From Candidatus Nanohaloarchaea archaeon (lineage in GTDB: Archaea > Nanohalarchaeota > Nanosalinia > Nanosalinales > Nanosalinaceae): 64,000 bases of DNA. The DNA is taken from the NCBI GenBank assembly GCA_014297435.1, contig JACOQA010000001.1, positions 1 through 64,000 of the forward strand, written 5' to 3'. Positions 16,327 to 25,616 of the stretch are shown here, in pieces; within the stretch, counting starts at the first letter, position 1, and each line of letters begins with the position of its first letter. Made by a program: the position numbers and the translations under genes. The notes under the pieces are model-generated. The model had not been told where the DNA came from, made no database searches, and worked only from the letters and a program-made list of their open reading frames with translations.

Positions 16327-17241
16327 CTAACTTTCTGACATCTTTTCAAGCATATTACTCTGGCGTTTTATGTAGCTTCTATACCTGTCTATTTCGTCCT
16401 GCTTTTCTGATTTCGAGATTCGTTGAAGACACCAAACTATGTTGAAGATATGTCTGATCTGTTTCGCGGCATCAACTTTTTCATCAAAACCTTCTTTCCG
16501 ATCTAATTTTTCTTTGTATTTTCGCCTGATCGCTTCCCTTTTCTCTTTATTAAGTTGGCTGTGCGCAAGTATTATGCCTAGATCTGAGTAAGGGTTTTGA
16601 TTGAAACCGGAGAACTCCCAATCGATAAAGAAGAAATTATTACCGGTTCTCCTTGTGCTGTTGGAAAGATCTGAGTGAGTTAGAAAAGCACTTCCCGGGG
16701 TTTCGGTTTGTAAATCTTTTTCTAGATAGTCTAGTCTATTCTTCAGAAGTTCGATCAAACCGTTGGATTCTGATAGTGACTCAACATCCTCACGTAACTC
16801 GTTGAGGTTCTCTCCAGGAGTTCTAGGCTCTTCATAATCGAGACCTTTTCTCTCGCAGTAATCCTTGTATTCGCTGAATTTCAGTCTGTTAATGCTTAGA
16901 AGTTTTTTTGTCCATTCATCTAGGTCGGGCTGATTCAGGTGACCGATTTCAACATCTTTCTGACCGACAAAAGTTATTATGTGGATTTCTCGGTCAGTAT
17001 CGTAGCTTACTGATCGAGGAACACTTTCAATCTCTTTGAATTCTAGAAATTTCAGGATATTTCTCTCGTTCTCGAGGCTTTTATCCTCTGAAATTTGTTT
17101 TTTCCTTCGCAGAACGTATTTGTTGTTTGAAGACTCGAAAATGTAGTTGTGGTTGTTATCGCCAGTCTTTTTCCTTAGAATATTACAACTGTCAAACTCG
17201 CCTTGACTTCTCAAATACTCTCTGGCAGATCTAAGATCCAT
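16327..17241 (-). CDS. APH/choline kinase-like phosphotransferase
   Basis: 304 aa small-molecule kinase of the aminoglycoside phosphotransferase/choline kinase superfamily. The catalytic loop reads FLTHSDLSNSTRR (H-x-D with the later Asn), followed by the metal-binding FFIDWEFSGFNQNPYSDLG. The N-lobe has a nucleotide-binding region with YVLRRKKQ providing the lysine. Substrate unknown; choline/ethanolamine-type or sugar kinases share this form. It lies 32 bases after the RecJ-like gene and before eS1 in a ribosomal group, where a small-molecule kinase is not the usual occupant. Resistance to aminoglycosides should not be inferred. Confidence 0.8.
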   Translation of the reverse strand: MDLRSAREYLRSQGEFDSCNILRKKTGDNNHNYIFESSNNKYVLRRKKQISEDKSLENERNILKFLEFKEIESVPRSVSYDTDREIHIITFVGQKDVEIGHLNQPDLDEWTKKLLSINRLKFSEYKDYCERKGLDYEEPRTPGENLNELREDVESLSESNGLIELLKNRLDYLEKDLQTETPGSAFLTHSDLSNSTRRTGNNFFFIDWEFSGFNQNPYSDLGIILAHSQLNKEKREAIRRKYKEKLDRKEGFDEKVDAAKQIRHIFNIVWCLQRISKSEKQDEIDRYRSYIKRQSNMLEKMSES

Positions 17242-17273
17242 CCTATCAATAACAACTTGTTATTCCCTTTTAA

Positions 17274-18641
17274 TCAGTTTGAAACCTCTTCTAGGACACC
17301 TTCCCGTACTTTCTCAATAAACTCTTCTTTCTTCTCACGTGGGAATTTGGCGCCTGCCGCGACGTTGTGACCGCCACCTTCGCCATCAATCTCCTCGCAG
17401 ATCTCTTCAATTATTTCACCAAGGTTCAAACCGTTCTCGACAGCATCCTTGTCCGCACGTGAAGAAGCCTTTATTTTGTCTTTTTCGGACTCAGCTACTC
17501 CCAGAATTACGGGAACGTCCGAGAAAAAGCCGTTACTCATTGTTATTGTTGTGACGGTTCCGATAAAGTCGTCTTCTACTTCATCTTTTCCATCGATTAT
17601 GCCGATTCCGTCTTCGTAGATAACTTCTGTATCATCTTTGTTCTCTTCCACATAGCCTAGTGCGGAGCTTATCTCCCGGCTGTACTTTCTTGATATCTTT
17701 CCGGCGAGCTCTAAGTCTTGTTCGAGAAGTATTTTCACGCCGGTCTTCGGTTCACCAAGCCTCCCGCATGCGTTAATAATGGTGGAAAATTCGTCGATCC
17801 CATGACTGTTATTCAGGACGTAGATGTTCTGCATCAGCTCCTGGGCAGGATAGCCGTGTTTGATCATTCCGCTGATCAATTTTTTCTCTTCCTCTTCGGA
17901 GAGATCTTCCAGAGTTCTGAAGTCTCCATCCTCTCTAATCTCTACGCCGCAGCTTTTGACGAACTGTATAGCGCCAGACTCGTTGTTGGTAATTCCTTCA
18001 AGATGAGGATCGGAAGTATACATCAACGACTTGTGAAGTGGTTTGGTGCTTCTTCCGTAGAGATCTAGACCCTGCCGTTTCTCTATCAGCTCCCGTTCTT
18101 CTGCTCTTTCCAGAAGATCTTTGTTCAACCCCATGAATTCGCCGTCCTGTTTCTGGACATCTCCTGTTGCTCCGATTAGAGCATATTCTACAAGTTCATG
18201 GTTTTCTTCCGAGGCTTTCTCGGCCAGCAAGTAGGTCATTCCTGCTGCGGAAATCGCTTCTCCTCCATCATGACCTAAAAAGTGCGGGTTCAAATGAATG
18301 AATTCGCCTTCTATCTGGGGTTCGTGGTGGTCGCTGACAATAACTTCTTTGCCTGCTTCTTCAACTATGTGTTCCTGTACGAATTCTGATTGACCGGAAC
18401 CGATGTCAACAAATAGAATAAGTTCTTCATCTTCTTCAGCTATCCGTTTAACGTCCTCTTCGTAGAGCTGTTTCAGTATTTCGTATTCGAAGTCTTTGCC
18501 CATCCGGTCAAGCATTTCGTGTGCGATGGCTGTCGCAGATATGCCGTCAGCGTCGTACTGACCTACCAGTCTAATCTTTCCTTCAAAGTTTTCGAGTTTC
18601 TCAACTGCGGGCTCACATTCTTCGAGAATATCTTCAACCAT
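17274..18641 (-). CDS. recJ: Archaeal RecJ-like DHH phosphoesterase
   Basis: 455 aa. The DHH-domain motifs appear in order: DADGISATAIA (motif I), VDIGSGQ (motif II), VSDHHEPQ (motif III), and a GATGDVQKQDG segment. A C-terminal DHHA1 domain carries GGGHNVAAGAKFP. Archaeal RecJ-like proteins (GAN and HAN types) are 5'-3' or 3'-5' exonucleases, or partners of the GINS/CMG replisome. All catalytic Asp/His positions look present. It sits downstream of uS15, a position that is conserved in many archaea. Which RecJ subtype it is cannot be told here. Confidence 0.9.
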   Translation of the reverse strand: MVEDILEECEPAVEKLENFEGKIRLVGQYDADGISATAIAHEMLDRMGKDFEYEILKQLYEEDVKRIAEEDEELILFVDIGSGQSEFVQEHIVEEAGKEVIVSDHHEPQIEGEFIHLNPHFLGHDGGEAISAAGMTYLLAEKASEENHELVEYALIGATGDVQKQDGEFMGLNKDLLERAEERELIEKRQGLDLYGRSTKPLHKSLMYTSDPHLEGITNNESGAIQFVKSCGVEIREDGDFRTLEDLSEEEEKKLISGMIKHGYPAQELMQNIYVLNNSHGIDEFSTIINACGRLGEPKTGVKILLEQDLELAGKISRKYSREISSALGYVEENKDDTEVIYEDGIGIIDGKDEVEDDFIGTVTTITMSNGFFSDVPVILGVAESEKDKIKASSRADKDAVENGLNLGEIIEEICEEIDGEGGGHNVAAGAKFPREKKEEFIEKVREGVLEEVSN

Positions 18642-18728
18642 CGCTGGAAAAGTGTAAGATCAGAGCCTATTAAATGGGTTTTGATAGCTCGTGGAAAATA
18701 AATTATATTAAGAATATGATTGAGAGAG

Positions 18729-19166
18729 TTATTCGTCTCTCTCGTATTCCCAGTCTTCGGGAATGTCTCCTTCTTCTCTGTGGTAGGAAGCGATTCTTCT
18801 GATCTTTGCCTCTGTAAGTTCGAGGTTTCTCTGTGCGTCCTCGTCCTTAGGGTTCTCGTTTACGTGGTTCTGAATTGATTCAGCTTTTTCTAGAAGGTTC
18901 TTCAAGTCCTCTGGAACTTCAAGTTCGAGACCTTCTTCCTCAAGAATTTCTGTAATCTTCATGTCTGTGACTTGTTTGACTGAAGGGATTCCGTACTGGT
19001 CTCTCAGCTTCATACCGATCTGTGAAGGATCGTCTCCGTTCCTTCTCAGCTTGACAACAAGGTCTTTGACCTCTTGTTCGTCGTACTCGACCCAGCGCGG
19101 GTTTTTCTTGTTAACGGGTTTATCAGAACCTGAAGATCCTCTTCCTTTAGAGTGCATTCGTGACAT
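18729..19166 (-). CDS. rps15: Small ribosomal subunit protein uS15
   Basis: 145 aa, the usual archaeal length. The N-terminus MSRMHSKGRGSSGSDKP and RWVEYDEQEVKDLVVKL are the archaeal/eukaryotic uS15 extension, and the helical core follows with DPSQIGMKLRDQYGIPSV and RRIASYHRE. It binds helices of the 16S central domain early in assembly. It is first in the uS15-RecJ-kinase-eS1 arrangement. The 127-base region between it and the divergent PH-domain gene must hold its promoter, including a run TTAAAAAGTTTT about 70 bases upstream on this strand. Confidence 0.93.
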   Translation of the reverse strand: MSRMHSKGRGSSGSDKPVNKKNPRWVEYDEQEVKDLVVKLRRNGDDPSQIGMKLRDQYGIPSVKQVTDMKITEILEEEGLELEVPEDLKNLLEKAESIQNHVNENPKDEDAQRNLELTEAKIRRIASYHREEGDIPEDWEYERDE

Positions 19167-19293
19167 TATTAATTTTCACCTGATCCGGCTTAGCTCTCAC
19201 CTCGCCGGTCTTAAACAACGAGTCTCGGTAAAACTTTTTAACTATGGACGGATGTCGCCGACCTTTTATTCGTGAAACCTCCATAGCTATAAC

Positions 19294-19752
19294 ATGAAGA
19301 AACTCGAAAAACAGATTCTCAAGGCATGGATCCTAGGTTCACTGATCTTTGCGGCTTTTCTCGGCTTCGTAACTGAGATAGCAGCCAGAATAGGTCTTGA
19401 AATGCCGTGGCTTGGAGTCGCCGTGTTTGCGGTATCCAGCGTGATTGGAACTGTCTACAGTCTTTACAGGTACAAGAACTGGGGGTACGAGAAAAAAGAA
19501 GGTTATCTGTACCTGGAGCACGGTGTTCTGCGGAAGGTGAAGTCCATGGTTCCTCACGTCAGGATACAGCACGTTGACTCTCAGAGAAGCGTTATGGACA
19601 GGGTTTTCGGTCTATCAAGTGTTGTGGTTTATACTGCCGGAAGTAGAGGTGCCGATGTGAATATCCCTGGTTTGACGCCTAAGAAGGCGGAAGAGCTTCA
19701 ATCGTATCTGAGGAAAGTTGCGATAGAGTCTGAAGACGAGGACGCAGTATGA
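19294..19752 (+). CDS. YdbS-like PH-domain membrane protein
   Basis: 152 aa. Two transmembrane helices (residues about 12-32 and 38-55) are followed by a bacterial-type PH domain (bPH2, formerly DUF304) with the typical YLEHGVLRKVKSMVPHVRIQHVDSQRS core. YdbS/YdbT pairs are membrane proteins of unknown role, implicated in some bacteria in bacteriocin resistance. The stop overlaps the start of the next gene (ATGA), a strong sign of co-expression, and the next gene is the YdbT-like partner. Confidence 0.85.
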   Translation: MKKLEKQILKAWILGSLIFAAFLGFVTEIAARIGLEMPWLGVAVFAVSSVIGTVYSLYRYKNWGYEKKEGYLYLEHGVLRKVKSMVPHVRIQHVDSQRSVMDRVFGLSSVVVYTAGSRGADVNIPGLTPKKAEELQSYLRKVAIESEDEDAV

Positions 19753-21161
19753 AACTAAGCAAGCTTTCGATACCCTACAAGGCAGCTCAGAAAGCCGGTA
19801 CGCTCGTGCTAGTACTTGCATTTGGAGGTTCTGCGAGTCTTCAAAGCCTCTTAATTGCTGTGTTTCTTTTTATAGTTCTTGGAACAGCTATTTTGGTTTA
19901 CGAATATCTTTACTGGCGTAACTACAACTACGAGATTACCGAGGACACCTTTGACATTCGTTCAGGTGTTTTCCAGAAGAGGAAAAGAGAAATTCCGATC
20001 CACCGAATACAGAATGTTGATATCAGCAGGAACGTCGTGATAAGACTCTTAGGTCTATCACAGGTGAACCTTGAGACTGCAGGCGGCGGCTCTACAGAAG
20101 CATCAATAAAATTTGTAGGGCTTCAGGAGGCAAGGGATATCCAGAAAAAGGTCAGAAGACTGAAGCGCGATGAAAAACAGCAGGTCGATGATGAGGATGA
20201 AGAGCTTCTCTTTGAGATGGATATGCGTGAACTGCTCGTTATGTGCGCTTTTTCCGTGAAAGCCCGGGCGATTGTAGGCTTAGGTCTTCTCTTTTCGGTT
20301 GCCGGCGGCTTCATGGGTTCGGCAATAGAGGGTACAGGAGTTGGCATAACAGCCGGTCTTTTGATAACTGCAACCTTGTCTGTATTCGCAGTATGGCTAT
20401 TCAGTGCGGCTTCTAGCTTCATTCAGTACTTTGATTTCAAACTATATAGGAGGGATGACGCATTAGAGTACGAGAGAGGTTTACTAAGTAGATCTAGTGG
20501 GAGCATTCCTTTCAAGAAGATTCAAACGGTTTCATTCGAGGAAAACCCCCTAAAACGTATTTTCGGTTATTCGACTGTTAAGATAGAGACTGCAGGTTAT
20601 TCTGCTGAAACTGCAGCTGAAAAAGGTGCAGAAGCAGCAATACCGCTTGCAAAAAGAGATAGGGCTATAAATCTTGCTAGAAAGATTAGGGGCTACGAAA
20701 ACTTAGAATTTAAGATGTATGAAATACCGAAAAGAGCTATGCACCGTTACATGGGGAGGTATGCAGTTATCTGGTCTTCAATTATGATTTTAGGCTTTAC
20801 GTTAAAGTATTTCGCATCCGGAGTCAGACTGATTCTTCCAGGTTTGCTTGTGCTGGTTATACCTCCTGCAGCATACTTCAAATGGAAGAACAGGGGTTTC
20901 GGGACAGATGAAGAGTTCTTCTACAGTATGAACGGATTTTGGAACAGAAGAATAACGGTTACTCCGTACTTCAGAGTTCAAAACCTTATGGAATCCCAGA
21001 ATATCTTCCAGGCTCGTTTCAGGCTTTCCAACCTGACACTTGATACGGCAGGTTCTGGTATTCTCGGCAATAATCCTAAAGCCTTCGATCTAGATGTGAA
21101 TAAAGCATCTGAGCTAAGGAAATCTGTTTTCGAGAAGTTTGAAAAATCTCTCTACTTGTAG
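19749..21161 (+). CDS. YdbT-like protein with several PH domains
   Basis: 470 aa. It has three repeats of membrane-helix pair plus bPH2 domain: the first with KREIPIHRIQNVDISRNVVIRLLGLSQ cores, the second with GSIPFKKIQTVSFEENPLKRI, the third with RITVTPYFRVQNLMESQNIFQ. Each repeat ends in a variant of LETAGG or TAGSG. This is the YdbT layout and it is translationally coupled to the single-domain partner before it. The pair probably forms one membrane complex; its activity is unknown. The 3' end overlaps that of bud32 (convergent). Confidence 0.85.
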   Translation: MKLSKLSIPYKAAQKAGTLVLVLAFGGSASLQSLLIAVFLFIVLGTAILVYEYLYWRNYNYEITEDTFDIRSGVFQKRKREIPIHRIQNVDISRNVVIRLLGLSQVNLETAGGGSTEASIKFVGLQEARDIQKKVRRLKRDEKQQVDDEDEELLFEMDMRELLVMCAFSVKARAIVGLGLLFSVAGGFMGSAIEGTGVGITAGLLITATLSVFAVWLFSAASSFIQYFDFKLYRRDDALEYERGLLSRSSGSIPFKKIQTVSFEENPLKRIFGYSTVKIETAGYSAETAAEKGAEAAIPLAKRDRAINLARKIRGYENLEFKMYEIPKRAMHRYMGRYAVIWSSIMILGFTLKYFASGVRLILPGLLVLVIPPAAYFKWKNRGFGTDEEFFYSMNGFWNRRITVTPYFRVQNLMESQNIFQARFRLSNLTLDTAGSGILGNNPKAFDLDVNKASELRKSVFEKFEKSLYL

Positions 21162-21724
21162 CGTCCCCGTTTCTCTACTTTCTTTAACCAGTTTTGAACC
21201 TCTTCTGAGTCTTCATAGCTGCTGTAGCCTTTGAGGAAGCTTTGCCAGGCTTCTTCCGCAACTTCAGGATGTGAGGAGTTTAGAACCTGTTTTAATAGGT
21301 GGATATCTACAGCCTTGTCCTCTGTTCTTTCTGATCTGAAGGAGAGACCGAAATCAATAATTGTTGTAGAATTGTCTTTGACGATTACGTTGCTCGTAGT
21401 GAGATCGCCGTGGATAATCCCAGTTGAATGAAGAAGTCCTACGTTCTTCCCGAGATCCTTGAAAAGCTTGTTTTCCGAAGCCTTTTCCTTCAAGATCACT
21501 CCATCAACTTTCTCCATATCAAGTTCGAAATTACCTGTTTTCTCGACTTCCGGCACGGAGACATTATGGTTCCTGGCTTCTTCGATTAGTCTTGCTTCCG
21601 TCTCTGTTCTATCTTTTCTGATTCTATCATCGAGTTCAGGGTGTCTGTATTTCTTCTTCTCTCTTTTCTTTGAGACCTTTTCTCCTATCTTTACTGTGGC
21701 TTCGGCGCCTTTTCGCTCACTCAT
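21152..21724 (-). CDS. bud32: Bud32/PRPK atypical kinase of the KEOPS complex
   Basis: 190 aa, the compact size of archaeal Bud32. The catalytic loop STGIIHGDLTTSNVIVKDNS and the metal-binding TIIDFGLSF are intact, and the N-terminus has GAEATVKIGEKVSKKR with the short KKYRHPELDDRIRKDRT signature of this family. As part of KEOPS it supports Kae1 in transferring threonylcarbamoyl to A37 of tRNA (t6A). Here it is separate from Kae1, unlike the Kae1-Bud32 fusions of many euryarchaea. Its start overlaps the end of the antiporter gene by eight bases, so it is translated from the same mRNA as the sua5-antiporter operon. Confidence 0.93.
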   Translation of the reverse strand: MSERKGAEATVKIGEKVSKKREKKKYRHPELDDRIRKDRTETEARLIEEARNHNVSVPEVEKTGNFELDMEKVDGVILKEKASENKLFKDLGKNVGLLHSTGIIHGDLTTSNVIVKDNSTTIIDFGLSFRSERTEDKAVDIHLLKQVLNSSHPEVAEEAWQSFLKGYSSYEDSEEVQNWLKKVEKRGRYK

Positions 21725-23366
21725 GTTCCTGAAGGTAACGCCTTATCTCTAAAAGGTTTCTTCTTCTCAGCTCCTCCCGGTAGTGCCTGTCCTCGATAAC
21801 GCCGTTGACGTGTTCAACAAGTTCTTCAGAGGAAAGAATGTCTGGAACATTTACATACAGGGCGCCATCCTCCAGCAATTCTCTGGCTTCTAAGGTGCTC
21901 TGTGCTCTCAGAATCTTGTCGGCATCAGTCTCTAGGTCAAGTATTTTCTTTGAAATCCTTCTGAAAGGAATTGTTGATATTACCATTTTCGCACTTCTGG
22001 AACTGGCTTTTTTCCATGTCTCTTCGTCCATCACGTCACCAAAAATGTAGTTGTCGTGTTTCTTTGAGAACTCCTCGATCTTCTCAGGGTCATTTTCAAT
22101 TAACACAAAGCTTTGATCTTCCTGTCTCAATGCTTCTGCAATTTCTCGTCCTTGCGTATCGAAGCCGAGAAGAATCACATGGTCTTCTAGTTTCTCCGGT
22201 AGACTTGTTTTCTCGTTGATTTTTCTCGAGTTTACCTCCACAAGCTGCAGATTCGAAACATAGTTGTACAGCTCCTCCTCGTATCTCGAGGTATAGGAAG
22301 AGACTATCATGGTTAATGTGGCGGAGAGTATGATCGACTGGAAGATCGCAGGATCTATAGTTCCTGCAATATGGGCTTGGATCGCTATAATTAGAGCGAA
22401 CTCACTGGTCTGGTCAAGGCTCAAACCGGTCAAGTAGGCGGTTCTCCTATCGTATCCGTTGATAAGGAGTGCTACACCAGTCATTACAGGTTTCAGCAAT
22501 AGTGTTGTTGAGGTGAGGACGGCTGTGAGGATTAAGGTTTCGAAAGTTGGAACTGCGATCAAAGCTCCCAGGGTAACGAAGAATATTGAGGAGAAAAAGT
22601 CTTTCATCGATCCCATAGTGTCTAGGATCTCCATGTTGTGTGGGAACTTTGAGACGGCGAGTCCTGCCGCGAACGAGCCTACAACTAAAGATGAGTTGAT
22701 GTACTGCGAAGTGCTTATGAAGAGAATTAGAACTGAAAGCGAGAACAGTGTTATGAGTTCTCTTGAGCCTTCAGCAAGTCTAGCGACTTTATCCATGAGG
22801 ATTTGTCTGATTATGAGGGCGCCGAGGATCGTAACACATAGGTAGGAAAGGTTTAGACCTATACTCTCAACTGTGAAGCCTGAAAGTATAATGGTGATTG
22901 CGATCACGGCCACTAAGTCCTGGAAGAGCTGGATAGCTTCTGCCAATCTTCCATGCAGTATGTCGACCCGTACCTCACTCTTGACAAGTTCAAGTCCCAC
23001 AAGCGAGGAGCTTAACGCTCCGGCTAAACTAAAGTAGAGAGAGTCGGATAGGCTGAAACCGATTCCTTTGGCTACGAGGAACAGCATCGTTCCAACTACA
23101 AAGATCTGAATTAAAGCGGTTGAAACTGATTCTTCTCCTACTGCTCTTATCCGACCTAGATCGGATTTAATGCCGAAAACGAAAACTAGGAATGCAATTC
23201 CTAATTGTGAGAGTCCTAGTATCTCGGATTGGTTAATGAATGTTCCTACAAAGATCCCTGCAAGAATATAAGCGGGTATTCGCGGGTGTGAAAGTTTTTC
23301 AAGTAGGAATATCATTATCGAAGAAGCTACGAACACTGCAGTCAGTATGGTTATTAGTTCAGACAT
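21717..23366 (-). CDS. CPA2-type cation/H+ antiporter with regulatory NAD-binding domain (copy 2)
   Basis: 549 aa. About 12 membrane helices with the Na+/H+ exchanger fold (IFQDLVAVIAIT, the Asp-containing helix; later LSLDQTSEFALIIA) are followed by a RCK/TrkA-N domain beginning HVILLGFDTQGREIAEAL, with FGDVMDEETW nearby. Such proteins move K+ or Na+ against H+ and are gated by nucleotides. It overlaps the previous antiporter gene by 8 bases and bud32 by 8 bases. The two antiporters are only distantly alike in sequence, so they may form a heteromer or have different ion preferences. This is the second of a tandem pair between t6A genes. Confidence 0.88.
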   Translation of the reverse strand: MSELITILTAVFVASSIMIFLLEKLSHPRIPAYILAGIFVGTFINQSEILGLSQLGIAFLVFVFGIKSDLGRIRAVGEESVSTALIQIFVVGTMLFLVAKGIGFSLSDSLYFSLAGALSSSLVGLELVKSEVRVDILHGRLAEAIQLFQDLVAVIAITIILSGFTVESIGLNLSYLCVTILGALIIRQILMDKVARLAEGSRELITLFSLSVLILFISTSQYINSSLVVGSFAAGLAVSKFPHNMEILDTMGSMKDFFSSIFFVTLGALIAVPTFETLILTAVLTSTTLLLKPVMTGVALLINGYDRRTAYLTGLSLDQTSEFALIIAIQAHIAGTIDPAIFQSIILSATLTMIVSSYTSRYEEELYNYVSNLQLVEVNSRKINEKTSLPEKLEDHVILLGFDTQGREIAEALRQEDQSFVLIENDPEKIEEFSKKHDNYIFGDVMDEETWKKASSRSAKMVISTIPFRRISKKILDLETDADKILRAQSTLEARELLEDGALYVNVPDILSSEELVEHVNGVIEDRHYREELRRRNLLEIRRYLQEHE

Positions 23367-25032
23367 CTTCTCTACCTCCGTACTTAATATGGTTTACATC
23401 GTCCTCTATTTCTTTCAAGAAGAGTTCTCTATCCTCCAGGAACAGTTTTACATAGTCGCTCATCTTCTCGCCTGTCAAAATGTTTCTGATGATTACATAG
23501 TGGGCTCCCATTTCGTAGAGGTCAGCTGCTTCGTCAACCTCGTCAGCTTTCACGAATACAGTGGTTTCAGGTCTTACGTGTTCAAGTATCTCTCGGTTTA
23601 CCTCAAATTCTGGTGCAACGCTGACCAGTATCTCTGCATCTTTTAGTCCTGCCGCCCTACGTATCTCGCTGTGTCTGAAATCGCCGTAGATAAACTCGAA
23701 GTCCGACTCCGCCAGTTCATCGACTTTTCTGGAACTTCTGTCGACAATCACAACATCTTCGTAATGCCTCTTAAGATCGTCAAGAAGCTTTTCAGTAATC
23801 TTATCGTATCCGACAACCACTGCGTGTTCTTCAAGTCTTTCAATACTGACATCTTGTTTGTCTTCTGACTTGAAACGTTCGAGCAGGTGCTCGACAGCCT
23901 CAAAGATCTCTTGATTGTAATTAAGCAGATAAGAGGAGATTCCCATGGTTATGACTGCCACTAGGCTGATAAATCCGACTAGTTCGCTTCCAATCAATCC
24001 TTCGGAAAGAGCTAAAGCCCCAAGTATAAGCGAGAACTCGCTGATCTGTGTCATGTTAACAGCCGCTTTAAAAGAGGTCTGTGGAGTAAACTTCATCCTG
24101 TCAGTTAATAGGAAGATTATCACAAACTTTCCAGCAATCAGAACTGCTGAAGCGATTAAGGCTTCAGTAATATAGGCTGTAAGCTGTCCTGGAACTATTT
24201 TTAGACCGAAATTAATGAAGAAAACCGCCATAAAAATGTCTGTCAAAGGTCTAACTCTTTCCTGAAGCTCTCTACTGTAAGGAAGCTGTGCAAGGCTTAA
24301 ACCCGCAAAGAAAGCTCCAATCTCCATCGAAAGGTTGAGTTGCTGAGCTAAAAATATCAGTGCAAACGCCCAGGCAATTCCGTGGATAAAGAACGAGTGA
24401 AGATCTTTGGAAAGTTTTTTGAACGCCTGAGGCAGAAGATACTGAGACGAAAGATAGGAAAGAACGCCGATTACTCCTATCATAACAAAGACCTCGCCAA
24501 GTCTTAATATTGCCTGTGTCGGAGAGTTTAGCTGTGTTGAAATAAGTGCGAGTATTATCACGACTGCCACGTCCTGTATAAGCAGTATTCCGACATCGAG
24601 CCTTCCAGGAAGTGAAGAAGTTTCATCCTTGTCTGTCAGAAGCTTTACTACTAGTGCGGTGGAGCTGAACATCGAAGCTGCTCCGATGAATATTGATTCA
24701 ATTAATGTAAATCCTAGCAGAAACCCTGTAATTGCTCCAAGTCCGAAAGTAAGAATCATTTGAAAGATTCCGATTAAGACTGTAGGTCTCAAAACCTCTC
24801 TTACCTTCTTAACATCGATCTCAAGACCGATCAAGAACAATAGGAAGACAAGTCCGAGTTCGGATAAAATTTTGGTTAGTTCTGTCTGTGCCAGTATTCC
24901 TAGGCCTACAGGTCCTAGAACCATCCCGGCAGCGATGTAGGCTATAATCGTAGGCTGGTGGGTCTTCCTCGCGATAAAGGCGAATACTGTGGCGACCGCC
25001 ACTGCCATTCCAAAGGTTTCGAAACCTGTCAT
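23359..25032 (-). CDS. CPA2-type cation/H+ antiporter with regulatory NAD-binding domain (copy 1)
   Basis: 557 aa. It has a 12-helix antiporter domain with the key LIQDVAVVIILALIS motif (the Asp of the ion site) and MTQISEFSLILG. A C-terminal RCK/TrkA-N domain starts HAVVVGYDKITEKLLDDL and contains FIYGDFRHSEI. It probably exports K+ or Na+ and controls internal pH and osmotic state, which is relevant in a cell that appears to keep high internal salt. Its start overlaps the end of sua5 by four bases (ATGA). Confidence 0.88.
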   Translation of the reverse strand: MTGFETFGMAVAVATVFAFIARKTHQPTIIAYIAAGMVLGPVGLGILAQTELTKILSELGLVFLLFLIGLEIDVKKVREVLRPTVLIGIFQMILTFGLGAITGFLLGFTLIESIFIGAASMFSSTALVVKLLTDKDETSSLPGRLDVGILLIQDVAVVIILALISTQLNSPTQAILRLGEVFVMIGVIGVLSYLSSQYLLPQAFKKLSKDLHSFFIHGIAWAFALIFLAQQLNLSMEIGAFFAGLSLAQLPYSRELQERVRPLTDIFMAVFFINFGLKIVPGQLTAYITEALIASAVLIAGKFVIIFLLTDRMKFTPQTSFKAAVNMTQISEFSLILGALALSEGLIGSELVGFISLVAVITMGISSYLLNYNQEIFEAVEHLLERFKSEDKQDVSIERLEEHAVVVGYDKITEKLLDDLKRHYEDVVIVDRSSRKVDELAESDFEFIYGDFRHSEIRRAAGLKDAEILVSVAPEFEVNREILEHVRPETTVFVKADEVDEAADLYEMGAHYVIIRNILTGEKMSDYVKLFLEDRELFLKEIEDDVNHIKYGGREDV

Positions 25033-25601
25033 TCAACTACTTTTTCGATCTCTTTCTTCTTAATAGGTCCCTCTCTATGGATCACGACTTCGCCATCAAC
25101 GATTTCAGTTATCGTCGAGGTAGGTCCGTCCTCGAGTTTCCCTGTATCAATAACAAAATCAACTTTCTCAAGTAACTTGTCCGAAATATCTTCTATGGAG
25201 TAAGAAGTTTCCTCGCCTGAAATGTTGGCGCTTGTCGCAGTGATTGGAATATTTTCAGCTAGCGTCCTTGCAGTCTTACTGGAGGAAACCCTGAAGACAA
25301 ATTTCTCATTCATGCTGTCCGGGATTCTGTCTTTTTTCTCTGATACCAGTGTTATGGGTCCGGGCATCAACTCCTTAACGATTTTTCTCTCATTATCTGA
25401 AAGCTTCGCGTACCTTTCCGCCTGCTCGAGAGAAGACACTATCGCAGTCAGACCTTTCTCTTGGGGTCGCTGTTTCGCTTCGTAAACCTTCTCCACTGCA
25501 TCAGGGTTTGTTGCGTCCGCGGCTATGCCGTAAGCAGTTTCTGTCGGGAAGACAACAAGACCGCATTCTTCGATCACTTTTCTAGCTTCCTGTAGTTCCA
25601 T
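25029..25601 (-). CDS. sua5: Threonylcarbamoyl-AMP synthase (Sua5/YrdC)
   Basis: 190 aa, a single YrdC-like domain without the C-terminal Sua5 extension. Characteristic segments: VFPTETAYGIAADATNPDAV (start of the fold), VYEAKQRPQEKGLTAIV, and ITATSANISGEETSYS. The enzyme makes the threonylcarbamoyl-AMP used by KEOPS (Kae1, Bud32) to form t6A37 in tRNAs reading ANN codons. It is the first gene of an overlapping operon that continues with two antiporters and bud32. Kae1 is separate, about 1.4 kb upstream and in the same direction. Confidence 0.93.
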   Translation of the reverse strand: MELQEARKVIEECGLVVFPTETAYGIAADATNPDAVEKVYEAKQRPQEKGLTAIVSSLEQAERYAKLSDNERKIVKELMPGPITLVSEKKDRIPDSMNEKFVFRVSSSKTARTLAENIPITATSANISGEETSYSIEDISDKLLEKVDFVIDTGKLEDGPTSTITEIVDGEVVIHREGPIKKKEIEKVVE

Positions 25602-25616
25602 AATTATTCACGTCTC

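Noticed and set aside
16327-17241. Antibiotic resistance kinase
   Set aside because: The APH fold is shared by many metabolic kinases; there is no evidence for drug substrates.
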